This document shows positions 55,699 through 64,000 of a stretch of DNA of 64,000 nt, piece after piece (the stretch's first letter is position 1; every line of letters begins with the position of its first letter). This stretch comes from Actinomucor elegans (lineage: Eukaryota; Mucoromycota; Mucoromycetes; Mucorales; Mucoraceae): positions 144,501-208,500 of the forward strand of contig JAMSLZ010000013.1 of assembly GCA_026027325.1 (NCBI GenBank), written 5' to 3'. The translations under genes and the position numbers were made by a program. A model generated the notes under the pieces. The model was given only the letters and a program-made list of their open reading frames with translations, had not been told where the DNA came from and ran no database searches.

Positions 55699-57197
55699 TA
55701 TACCCTATGGGCAGAAGAAGAAGACTTGGAAGACTTGGACGTCTTGATAGCAGAAGCAGAAGCCTTGGTCTTCGCCACATTCACAATATTCTTCTTGAGA
55801 AAATCAATCTTGTTTTGTGTTTTAGCCTTGACTTTGCTCAAATCCATCATCTCTTGCACCGTATCAACCTTCATGGTTGAAGCAACCTCGTAGTCAGCAA
55901 ACTTGGAAGCTCGAGCACCAGTAGGACTGTTGGGATCGTACTCTACTCTCTCGCCAGAGAGCAGAGGATCACCCTCACCATCGAGCTCCATGACTTCAAT
56001 GATTGAGTCATCACCAGGAACACCACCAGAGATACCACCAGCAACACCAGAGGCAACACCAGAGACACCAGAGACACCACCAGCAACACCAGAGGCAACA
56101 CCAGAGACACCAGAGACACCACCAGCAACACCACCAGCAACACCAGAGACACCAGGAACACCATCACAAACACCAACCAAGGGCTCAGAAGCCACATCCT
56201 GCTCAACCAGCACAATAGATTCTTCAACAACTATATCAACATCGTTTGACATAGTGTCAGGACCAGATTTCTTTGCAGCAGACAAAGCCACATAATCATC
56301 GAGCTCTGCCTCGAAAGACTTCACCTGTTGTTTCCTGGCCTTACAAAACCTTGCGGTATGGCCTTTCTCACGACAAGAGAAACACGTACGCTTAGCCAAC
56401 TCAGGGCAATCCTTACGGACATGACCCGACAAGCGACAAAAGTGACAAACTGGAGGAGCATTCTTGAATTGAGCAGGAGCAAACATGTCCCAGGCACTCA
56501 AGTACAGCATTCTTGTTAAAGGCTGAGGAGGAACCACCTCACCATCCTCACCTTCCATGCCCACCGAGGTATCAATCAACACCGACATCTTGCCCTCAAA
56601 ATAACCTTTGCGTGTGTACTTCTTCAACTGGTACACCTTACCATAGAAAGCCAACGAATCCAGCATGTCAACCAAAAAGGTAGCTCTGTTGGGAGTACAA
56701 CACACCAAATTAAACTGAACATGGGTCAGATTACCACCAACAGAAGAGCCAGAGCCAGAGCTAGTAGAAACAGCCTTGTACACAACACCATTCACAGTAA
56801 CACCATCATTGATAGCTTTGGTAGCGTCCGCCTTGCTATCGAAATTAGCTTCGACCAGAAGATCACCACCAGCACTTGCACGCATAGAACTAATGTGTCG
56901 GAAGTCCACATTAGCACCAACTTGTTCTTCAATGACCTTATACGCGTCAGTACGGTCACCAAACAGCTTCCCAGGGAAGGAGAACAAAACAGAACTTGAG
57001 CAAAGCGCCTGCTCCACCAGAGCAGCGGCTTTGCGCACCAACAGTTCGGACTTGAGGTCATCATCTTCAAAGATGACCTCACCAACAAGAGGAACAGCAG
57101 CATTGTCGACATTACGTCGACCAGGAGTCAATGGAACCTTCTTGGAGGCACCACGGGCAACAACAGTCGTCCAGGACACGGCAGAATTTTCAGTCAT
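55698..57197 (-). CDS. LINE ORF1, gag-like RNA-binding protein, 499 aa (copy 2)
   Basis: The N-terminal half (about 1-230) is conserved among copies and includes VLFSFPGKLFGDR and FYGKVYQLKKYTRKGY. It could be an RRM-like fold, but I cannot confirm this. Two CCHC zinc knuckles follow: CHFCRLSGHVRKDC and CFSCREKGHTARFC. Then comes a low-complexity region of repeated GVSGVAGGVAGG-type units whose length varies among copies. The tail is Lys- and Ser-rich. Role: binds the element RNA and builds the RNP. It is the only uninterrupted ORF1 in the window. It ends in the TAATG overlap with ORF2. Confidence 0.93.
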   Translation of the reverse strand: MTENSAVSWTTVVARGASKKVPLTPGRRNVDNAAVPLVGEVIFEDDDLKSELLVRKAAALVEQALCSSSVLFSFPGKLFGDRTDAYKVIEEQVGANVDFRHISSMRASAGGDLLVEANFDSKADATKAINDGVTVNGVVYKAVSTSSGSGSSVGGNLTHVQFNLVCCTPNRATFLVDMLDSLAFYGKVYQLKKYTRKGYFEGKMSVLIDTSVGMEGEDGEVVPPQPLTRMLYLSAWDMFAPAQFKNAPPVCHFCRLSGHVRKDCPELAKRTCFSCREKGHTARFCKARKQQVKSFEAELDDYVALSAAKKSGPDTMSNDVDIVVEESIVLVEQDVASEPLVGVCDGVPGVSGVAGGVAGGVSGVSGVASGVAGGVSGVSGVASGVAGGISGGVPGDDSIIEVMELDGEGDPLLSGERVEYDPNSPTGARASKFADYEVASTMKVDTVQEMMDLSKVKAKTQNKIDFLKKNIVNVAKTKASASAIKTSKSSKSSSSAHRV

Positions 57198-57288
57198 GTG
57201 CCAGATTTCTTGAAATTGGCTTTTTTTTTTTGTATTAAATGTAATTTATTAATCTTAAAGTGGTATTACAAAGCTAAATTACAATGGA

Positions 57289-60200
57289 CTAATCTAATGT
57301 TGTGCTAGTAGACTCATCAGGAGTTCTACTATCTAAGAAAGTGGTGATAACAAGGCTGTTATCTGTCTTGAAGGAATTGAGGACCCAAGCTGAGGACCAA
57401 GTATCATCATGAATAACACATCGCCAATGTGCAGCCCATAGGGTATAGAAGATCGAACCCAAAATGGAAAGCACATCCACATCAAGCGGCTTGCAATCTA
57501 GACTACATAGAGTGACCAGTGCAGCCCAGATGTTCGCGTCACAGGGAAAGTCTTCATCCAAGGAGAGGAAAACAAGAGCTTGACGCCAGTAGTCGGACTT
57601 TTGCGGGCAACCGACAGCAAAATGGTACAAGTCCTCATTAGCACCGCAGAGAACACAGAAAGGAGAAGGAAACTGCTGAGGAGACCAGCGATTCACCCGA
57701 GAGCGATAGCCAATCTTGTCGTGAAGCAGGCGCCACCAGGGAGTGAAAGCCTTGGCCACCATGGGGAGAGACCAAAACAAACGCCAAAAGAAAGGACGCA
57801 GAAGCAAGTGAGAAGCCACAGCCAAAGGAGGACCAGGACGAGCAGAAACAACAGAGTGATCAGCGTGCCAGAAGCGACGCAAGACACCGAGAGGGAGTTT
57901 GGCAACAGATACCACCGAAGAGGGACCAGAAGGAACAGTCCAATGACGGGTCGATGGCATCCAGGAAGAAGCACCAGAACGAGAAACAGGAAGAGCACGC
58001 TGTTCACCATAAGTGAAAGCAACTTTGGACCTAATCACCGGAGGGAGAGCCAGAGAAACAGGACCAAAAGGAGGACTTAAACCATAATAAACCGACTTGA
58101 CATGGCTGGAACTTGGCAGAGCCTTATTGGAGAACAGGGTACCAGAGTGAATATTCCAGTGGAATATGTCAGACATGAGATACTTGGGAGCAACAGACGA
58201 AGGAACAAAACCAGGAGACAGATCATGAGCAACACCAGGAACAGAAGACACCACACAGCACAAAGGAAGATCCAGAAACCACCGAGAAGACCAAGAAGAA
58301 TGCACCACCAAAGGAGGCAGCCGAACCAGAAGCTTGGTTAGATGATCCAGGGTTGGAATGCTATTCAACCGAGGCTTGAATCGTGATGGATACATCAACC
58401 AAGGGAGAACCGAAGAATGACCAGAATAGGCTTGAAAGCAGAACACCAACCAGGGAGACACAAAATCCGAAGACACCAGAGGACGAAGCAGACGTTGAAC
58501 ATATACAAGATGCAAAGCAAAGCTCTGATCTTGGATGTCCACCAGACCAACACCACCATACTTGCGAGGAAGACACAAAGAAGACCAAGACGGCGCGGGC
58601 CAAAACGATGCCACATACTTGCGCACTACTGCCTTGATATCCAGAAGCCACTTGCCAGGCACAGGAACCACACGAAGAAGATGATACACCTTAGAAAGCA
58701 ACAGCGAATTCGCCACCAGACCAGTACCACGAATTGACAGGTGTCGTTCACGAAGCATGTTTGCATGCCTCTCCAACTTGACTTTGACACCATCCAGGAA
58801 ATGCAGTAACTGAGCATCGGTATGATACAGTGGATAACCAAGGTAACGCACCGAGCCAACAGACGACGAATCATGCCACTCTACACCAGCAGCAGAAGCT
58901 ATATCAACCCAAGGCTGATGAGCCACACCAGAAAGAGACACCAGAACAGTCTTGCTGAGATTCACCTTGGCATTGGAGGCACGACCATAGACCTCAAGAA
59001 GAGACAGAAGCACCAACCATTCACCAGGCGAAGACAAGAACACCTCGAGATCATCGGCATAACTGAGAAGCTTGATAGGAGCCGGAGGAGAAGAACCACT
59101 GACAAAATCAAGCGGGTAGTTACCCGTATCATCACCCAAATCAAGATGGACCTTTTGAGGGTTGGGGAGCCAAGTCCGAGGAACCACCACAGGAGCCAGA
59201 GAAACACCAGACAGAGAAGAACAAGCCAAGACAGACCGCAACAGGGGTTCAAAGGCCAAGTTGAACAACAGAGGTGATAGTGGATCACCCTGCCTAAGGC
59301 CACGCAACTGAGGAACAGCTGCTCCTAACCACCCGTTAATGGACACGGAGATCTTGGTACCAAAGAACAAAGAAGAGAGACAACCAACCAGACCAGAAGG
59401 AAAACCAAAACGAAGCAACACACGCCGAAGATACTCAGGATGGACCCTATCATAAGCCTTCTCTTGATCAAGTAACACCGCCACTTGAGGAAGGTTTGGA
59501 GCCACCGACCGAAGATTAGCCATCAACGTTTGATTCAACCACCCATTATCCGAGATCAATCGATGAGGAAGGAACCCAGTTTGATAGGGGTTGATCAGCT
59601 TGGGAAGAACACGGTTGAACCTATTGGCCAGCAACTTGGTAAACAACTTGGCATCCGAGTTGATCAGAGAGAGAGGACGCCAGTTAGCCAAGAGCAGAGG
59701 ATCACCTTTCTTGAAGAAAAGCACCATCCGAGTTTGTTGCCACGAAGGAGGGAACACACCAGAGAAAGCACCACCAAGGACTGCCACCAGCAAGTCCAGA
59801 AATGGTCGCGAACGACCAGCCAAGTAATGATATACCTCGAAAGGAATACCATCCATGCCAGGAGACCGAGATCTAGGGGCGTGAGCCAGTAGATCCAGCA
59901 CCGTAACGGCATTAGGCAGAGCCATCAGATACTTGGCATCATCCGAAGACAACACCACTTCTTCAGGAATACCATTCAAAAGAGAGTCCACGGCTTCGGC
60001 ATCGATGTCGTCCGGGGTGTATAGCTTTTGGTAAAAACCGCGAGCCTCCCGAAGTATATCAGCCGCTTCCACCAAGACCTCACCAGTAGTAGAGCACTTC
60101 AAGGACTGGATTGTCTGTTGAGACTGGCGATCCTTGATGACACGATAGAAATACTTGTTGTTACGTTCACCCAGTTCATGCCAACGAGTGGCAGAGCGAA

Positions 60201-61341
60201 GCATATTCTGGCGTGTTTCTTTCTGAATCTGACCATCAATCAATTTCTCTAGCTCATGCACCACCTGAAGAGGAAGTGAATCATCACTAGGTTGAATTGA
60301 CGGTGTAGCATCACTAGCCATAATACCTGAGACAGAAGAGGAAACAGCCTTCATACGTTCCTGTTGTAAAGCAGCAACCTTGTTCTTGAATCGAGCCTTA
60401 GCACCCCAAGCGTACTTTTGCGCACAGCACTTGAGCAACAACTTGAAGGATTCCCATTGAGATTGGACCCTCAAAGGTTCACCCTTACCACCAGGGCTAG
60501 CATTGTCACCATCACCACCAGAGGATTCGAAAAAGAGAGACACCGTCTTGTCCAGCAATAGGAGAAACTCTGAATCCTCCAGCAGAGTGGGATTAAAGCG
60601 CCAACAGCCAGGACCAATACGAGCACAAGCAGGCTGCAGATCGATTGTCAAAAGACAGTGATCGGTCCACACACCAGGAACATAATGGACTTGACCATTC
60701 ACCAACCGAGTCACCAGAGAAGTATGACCAAAGATATAATCAATAGTAGTACCAGCCCTAGGAAAAGTAATAGGACCGTCCGGGAAACAGTTGTTAAAGT
60801 GGAGACGAAGCCAATCATACAGCGGAGCCACAGAGGAAAGACTTGTCTCGGCAGAAGAGTGCAGATGAATGTTGAAGTCACCTACCAACATCCAAGGCGT
60901 GTTGGACACCTCAGACCACAAAGCAAGAGAGAGAAAAGATTGTATAAACAGTGGACGGTCCGAAGACTGTGCCGGTGCATAGATATTGGCAACACGACAC
61001 AAGACATTATGCTGGGCATCCTTGACAGTAGCCACAACACAACGCTCATCCAGGAGAACTTGTGTAGCATCCAAAGAAAGACCAGGCTTGAGGCAGACAA
61101 TGGCACAATGTTTGGACACCACAAAGGGACAGCGAGGAAAGAAGAAAGAGAAAGAGCGGATTTGATGATCAGTGAGAGAAGATTGAGAATAGAAGTGAGA
61201 TACCTCTTGCAAGCAAAGGATATCCACACCGAGAGAACGAGCGCGTAGGTAAGAAGCGAACTCCTTTTGTGTTGTTTTTTGGGACTCCATAAAAATGCTA
61301 CGCACATTTAAGGAACCCAATCGAATGTTTTGACCTAGCAT
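57289..61341 (-). CDS. LINE ORF2: APE endonuclease and reverse transcriptase, 1350 aa (copy 3)
   Basis: Complete and nearly identical to copy 2. All endonuclease motifs (SLNVRS, CLQEV, GDFN, TDHCLL), the RT blocks and SYADD are present, as is the C-terminal CCHC finger. One visible change is VLFFKKG for VLLFKKG at the RT N-terminus. ORF2 could be functional, but translation would depend on coupling to a damaged ORF1, because the ATG again overlaps the ORF1 stop (TAATG). Confidence 0.95.
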   Translation of the reverse strand: MLGQNIRLGSLNVRSIFMESQKTTQKEFASYLRARSLGVDILCLQEVSHFYSQSSLTDHQIRSFSFFFPRCPFVVSKHCAIVCLKPGLSLDATQVLLDERCVVATVKDAQHNVLCRVANIYAPAQSSDRPLFIQSFLSLALWSEVSNTPWMLVGDFNIHLHSSAETSLSSVAPLYDWLRLHFNNCFPDGPITFPRAGTTIDYIFGHTSLVTRLVNGQVHYVPGVWTDHCLLTIDLQPACARIGPGCWRFNPTLLEDSEFLLLLDKTVSLFFESSGGDGDNASPGGKGEPLRVQSQWESFKLLLKCCAQKYAWGAKARFKNKVAALQQERMKAVSSSVSGIMASDATPSIQPSDDSLPLQVVHELEKLIDGQIQKETRQNMLRSATRWHELGERNNKYFYRVIKDRQSQQTIQSLKCSTTGEVLVEAADILREARGFYQKLYTPDDIDAEAVDSLLNGIPEEVVLSSDDAKYLMALPNAVTVLDLLAHAPRSRSPGMDGIPFEVYHYLAGRSRPFLDLLVAVLGGAFSGVFPPSWQQTRMVLFFKKGDPLLLANWRPLSLINSDAKLFTKLLANRFNRVLPKLINPYQTGFLPHRLISDNGWLNQTLMANLRSVAPNLPQVAVLLDQEKAYDRVHPEYLRRVLLRFGFPSGLVGCLSSLFFGTKISVSINGWLGAAVPQLRGLRQGDPLSPLLFNLAFEPLLRSVLACSSLSGVSLAPVVVPRTWLPNPQKVHLDLGDDTGNYPLDFVSGSSPPAPIKLLSYADDLEVFLSSPGEWLVLLSLLEVYGRASNAKVNLSKTVLVSLSGVAHQPWVDIASAAGVEWHDSSSVGSVRYLGYPLYHTDAQLLHFLDGVKVKLERHANMLRERHLSIRGTGLVANSLLLSKVYHLLRVVPVPGKWLLDIKAVVRKYVASFWPAPSWSSLCLPRKYGGVGLVDIQDQSFALHLVYVQRLLRPLVSSDFVSPWLVFCFQAYSGHSSVLPWLMYPSRFKPRLNSIPTLDHLTKLLVRLPPLVVHSSWSSRWFLDLPLCCVVSSVPGVAHDLSPGFVPSSVAPKYLMSDIFHWNIHSGTLFSNKALPSSSHVKSVYYGLSPPFGPVSLALPPVIRSKVAFTYGEQRALPVSRSGASSWMPSTRHWTVPSGPSSVVSVAKLPLGVLRRFWHADHSVVSARPGPPLAVASHLLLRPFFWRLFWSLPMVAKAFTPWWRLLHDKIGYRSRVNRWSPQQFPSPFCVLCGANEDLYHFAVGCPQKSDYWRQALVFLSLDEDFPCDANIWAALVTLCSLDCKPLDVDVLSILGSIFYTLWAAHWRCVIHDDTWSSAWVLNSFKTDNSLVITTFLDSRTPDESTSTTLD

Positions 61342-62806
61342 TATACCCTATGGGCAGAAGAAGAAGACTTGGAAGACTTGGACGTCTTGATAGCAGAAGC
61401 AGAAGCCTTGGTCTTCGCCACATTCACAATGTTCTTTTAAGAAAGTCAATCTTGTTTTGAGTTTTGACCTTGACTTTGCTTAAATCCATCATCTCTTGCA
61501 CCGTATCAACCTTCATAGTTGAAGCAACCTCGTAGTCAGCAAACTTGGAAGCTCGAGCACCAGTAGGACTGTTGGGATCGTACTCTACTCTCTCGCCAGA
61601 GAGCAGAGGATCACCCTCACCATCGAGCTCCATGACTTCAATGATTGAGTCATCACCAGGAACACCACCAGAGACACCACCAGCAACACCAGAGGCAACA
61701 CCAGAGACACCAGAGACACCACCAGCAACACCAGAGGCAACACCAGAGACACCAGAGATACCACCAGAGACACCAACCAAGGGCTCAGAATCGCCCTCCT
61801 GCTCAACCAGTTCAATAGGAGCCTCTTCAACAACTACAACATCATCTTTTGGCGTAGGGTCAAGGCCAGATTTCTTTGCACCAGACAAAGCCACATAATC
61901 GTCCAGTTCAGCCTCGAAAGACTTCACTGCTTGCTTCTTGACCTTGCAGAACCTAGCCGTATGGCCTTTCTCGCGACAAGAGAAACACGTACGCTTAGCC
62001 AACTCAGGACAGTCCTTACGAACATGTCCTGACAAACGACAAAAGTGACAAACAGGGGGCGCATTCTTGAACTGGGCAGGGGCAAACATGTCCCAAGCAC
62101 TCAGGTACAGCATTCTTGTCAAAGGCTGAGGAGGAACCACCTCACCATCCTCACCTTCCATGCCTACCGACGTATCAATGAGCACCGACATCTTGCCCTC
62201 GAAATAGCCTTTGTGGGTATACTTCTTCAACTGGTATACCTTACCATAGAAGGCCAAAGAATCCAACATGTCCACCAAAAAGGTAGCTCTGTTCGGAGTA
62301 CAACATACCAAATTAAACTGAACATGGGTCAGATTACCACCCACAGAAGAGCCAGAGCCAGAAGCAGCAGAAGTCGATACGGCCTTGTACACCACACCAT
62401 TGACAACAACACCATCATTAACGGCCTTGGTAGCATCATCCTTAGCGTCAAAATTGGCTTCAACAAGAAGGTCACCACCAGCATTAGCGCGCATGGAACT
62501 AATGTGTCAAAAATCCACATTAGTACCAATTTGTTCTTCTATGACCTTATAGGCACCAGTGCGGTCACCAAACAGCTTCCCAGGGAAGGAGAACAGAACA
62601 GAACTTGAGCAAAGCGCCTGCTCCACCAGAGCAGCGGCTTTGCGCACCAAAAGTTCGGACTTGAGGTCATCATCTTCAAAGATGACCTCACCAACAAGAG
62701 GAACAGCAGCATTGTCGACATTACGTCGACCAGGAGTCAATGGAACCTTCTTGGAGGCACCACGGGCAACAACAGTCGTCCAGGACACGGCAGAATTTTC
62801 AGTCAT
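61341..62806 (-). pseudogene. LINE ORF1 of copy 3 (one nonsense, one frameshift)
   Basis: The start is at 62806. At 62507-62509 a TGA replaces the Arg codon found in copy 2 (VDF-R-HIS), a C-to-T type change. Near 61435 a one-base deletion shifts the frame 30-odd codons before the end. Otherwise it keeps both zinc knuckles and a shorter Gly/Val repeat region than copy 2. The protein cannot be made in full. Confidence 0.93.
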
Positions 62807-63292
62807 GTGCCAGATTTCTTGAAATTGGCGAGATTGTGAGAAAAAGTTTTTAAGATGTCGAAATTGGCGAATTGAGATGTCAAGATCGAGCGAAATGTGC
62901 AAAAAGTTGGAGATGTGCAAAAATAATTATACCACCAGAAGCGCAGCGACGAGTAGAATACGAATACGAAACAAGCGGAGATGGATGGATTGAATTGAGC
63001 GAGATATCGACAAAAAACCAGACGGATGCAAAATTTTTTGTAAAAAGTGATCTTTAAGCGAAAGAGCCTCCCGAAATTCGATTTATTGAAATTGGCGAGA
63101 TTGAGAAAAAGTTTTTTTTTGAGATGTCGAAATTGGCGAATTGAGATGTCAAGATCGAGCGAAATGTGCAAAAAGTTGGAGATGTGCAAAAATAATTATA
63201 CCACCAGAAGCGCAGCGACGAGTAGAAGACGAATACGAAACAAGCGGAGATGGATGGATTGAATTGAGCGAGATATGGACAAAAAACCAGAC
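62807..63292 (-). promoter_or_regulatory. LINE 5' UTR with tandem 267-bp monomers (copy 3)
   Basis: One full unit begins at about 62819 and a second at 63086 (207 bp, cut by copy 4). The shared block includes CAAGATCGAGCGAAATG and CCACCAGAAGCGCAGCGACG. Copies 1 and C keep parts of the same unit. Tandem 5' monomers in LINEs usually act as internal promoters; that role is inferred here. Confidence 0.7.
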
Positions 63293-64000
63293 TTTTTTTT
63301 TTTTGTATTAAATGTAATTTATTAATCTTAAAGTGGTTTTACAAAGCTAAATTACAATGGACTAATCTAATGTTGTGCTAGTAGACTCATCAGGAGTTCT
63401 ACTATCTAAAAAAGTGGTGATAACAAGGCTGTTATCTGTCTTGAAGGAATTGAGGACCCAAGCTGAGGACCAAGTATCGTCATGAATAACACATCGCCAA
63501 TGTGCAGCCCATAGGGTATAGAAGATCGAACCCAAAATGGAAAGCACATCCACATCAAGCGGTTTACAATCGAGGCCACTTAGTGAGACCAGAGCAGCCC
63601 AAACGTTTGCATCAGATGGAAGGTCTTTGTCTAAGGAGAGAAAAGCAAGAGCTTGACGCCAGAAATCAGATTTACGTGGGCAACCGACCGCAAAGTGGTA
63701 CAAATCTTCCGTGGCACCGCAGAGAACACAGAATGGAGAGGGAAATTGCTGAGGAGACCAGCGATTCACCCGAGAGCGATAGCCAATCTTGTCGTGAAGC
63801 AGGCGCCACCAGGGAGTGAAGGCCTTGGCCACCATGGGAAGAGACCAAAACAAACGCCAAAAGAAAGGACGCAAAAGCAAGTGAGAAGCCACAGCCAAAG
63901 GAGGACCAGGACGAGCGGAAACAACAGAGTGATCAGCGTGCCAGAAGCGACGCAAGACACCAAGAGGGAGTTTGGCAACAGATACCACCGAAGAGGGACC
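63293..64000 (-). mobile_element. LINE copy 4 (3' end only, runs off the window)
   Basis: Poly(T) at 63293-63304 joins the 5' UTR of copy 3 directly. The 3' UTR and the ORF2 C-terminus follow, open to the window end. Confidence 0.9.
63362..64000 (-). CDS. LINE ORF2, C-terminal part (copy 4, partial)
   Basis: About 212 codons of the ORF2 C-terminus are visible. They include the CCHC finger (CVLCGATEDLYHFAVGC) and the conserved end VITTFLDSRTPDEST. Several residues differ from copies 2 and 3 between about 63560 and 63720. The frame is still open at the window end, so the rest lies outside. Confidence 0.92.
   Translation of the reverse strand, partial: GPSSVVSVAKLPLGVLRRFWHADHSVVSARPGPPLAVASHLLLRPFFWRLFWSLPMVAKAFTPWWRLLHDKIGYRSRVNRWSPQQFPSPFCVLCGATEDLYHFAVGCPRKSDFWRQALAFLSLDKDLPSDANVWAALVSLSGLDCKPLDVDVLSILGSIFYTLWAAHWRCVIHDDTWSSAWVLNSFKTDNSLVITTFLDSRTPDESTSTTLD

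Larger units (their letters stand above)
51579..57220 (-). mobile_element. LINE copy 2 (both ORFs intact)
   Basis: The poly(T) tail is at about 51579-51588, the 3' UTR is 57 bp, and ORF2 and ORF1 are complete and overlap as TAATG. Only 23 bp of 5' UTR remain upstream of ORF1 before the poly(T) of copy 3 at 57221. It is coding-competent, but its 5' UTR (promoter) is nearly all missing. Confidence 0.93.
57221..63292 (-). mobile_element. LINE copy 3 (long 5' UTR, ORF1 broken)
   Basis: Poly(T) at 57221-57231 abuts the 5' remnant of copy 2. ORF2 is intact, and ORF1 has one nonsense and one frameshift mutation. The 5' UTR is 486 bp, the longest in the array, and contains tandem monomers. Its 5' end is cut at 63292 by the poly(T) of copy 4. 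Confidence 0.93.

Noticed and set aside
55903..56295. A Pro/Thr-rich frame opposite LINE ORF1
   Set aside because: It is the antisense of the Gly/Val minisatellite of ORF1 and has no independent support.
36404..64000. Telomeric simple repeats within the LINE array
   Set aside because: None seen. Only poly(A)/poly(T) junctions are present, so the telomere idea rests on array structure alone.

Overview
The window is almost entirely transposable-element (TE) DNA from a eukaryote, most likely an early-diverging fungus of the Mucoromycota. I base this on tnp2/CACTA-type transposases carrying short (50-75 bp) AT-rich GT-AG introns, two-ORF LINEs with an APE-type endonuclease, and very AT-rich spacers. 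The only host genes I can support are two tRNAs: Gln-UUG at 12139-12210 and Thr-AGU at 14682-14754 on the minus strand.

Left part, 1-36403, is a nest of DNA transposons. Two nearly identical 7.4-kb CACTA elements lie in inverted orientation: A-left (1-7224, cut by the window edge) and A-right (27478-34855). Each has a six-exon transposase and a divergent three-exon accessory gene. Between them lie a dead mariner (7486-8517), a Merlin end fragment (9004-9147), a non-autonomous CACTA element D (9499-12064), tRNA-Gln, short LTR-like repeats, a dead Tc1-like element (12839-14640), tRNA-Thr, CACTA element B (14811-22701) and CACTA element F (22720 to about 36403). B carries a solo LTR inside its transposase and a solo 'X' repeat near its left end. 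F is split by a Tc1-like element (26463-35478), which is itself split by A-right. This is three levels of nesting, with target-site duplications that restore both reading frames.

Right part, 36404-64000, is a head-to-tail array of five LINE copies, all on the minus strand, with no unique DNA between them. The poly(A) end of each copy abuts the 5' UTR of the copy to its left, and the 5' ends are variably short. Copy 1 is internally deleted. Copy C (39006-51578) is interrupted by a Merlin transposon (39047-40965) and by two unusual elements, Y (45193-47693) and X (48290-50721). Copy 2 (51579-57220) has both ORFs intact. Copy 3 has an intact ORF2 and a broken ORF1. Copy 4 runs off the window.

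The most unusual objects are X and Y. Each encodes a DDE_Tnp_4/Harbinger-like transposase with a C-terminal chromodomain, lies between long direct repeats (about 397 bp and 218 bp) rather than simple inverted ends, and made a 5-bp target duplication. A solo copy of the X repeat sits elsewhere in the window. The layout looks like LTR and solo LTR, but with a cut-and-paste type enzyme and no reverse transcriptase. Y also has a small ORF that faintly resembles HUH/Rep endonucleases. The window therefore looks like heterochromatic (pericentromeric or subtelomeric) DNA.
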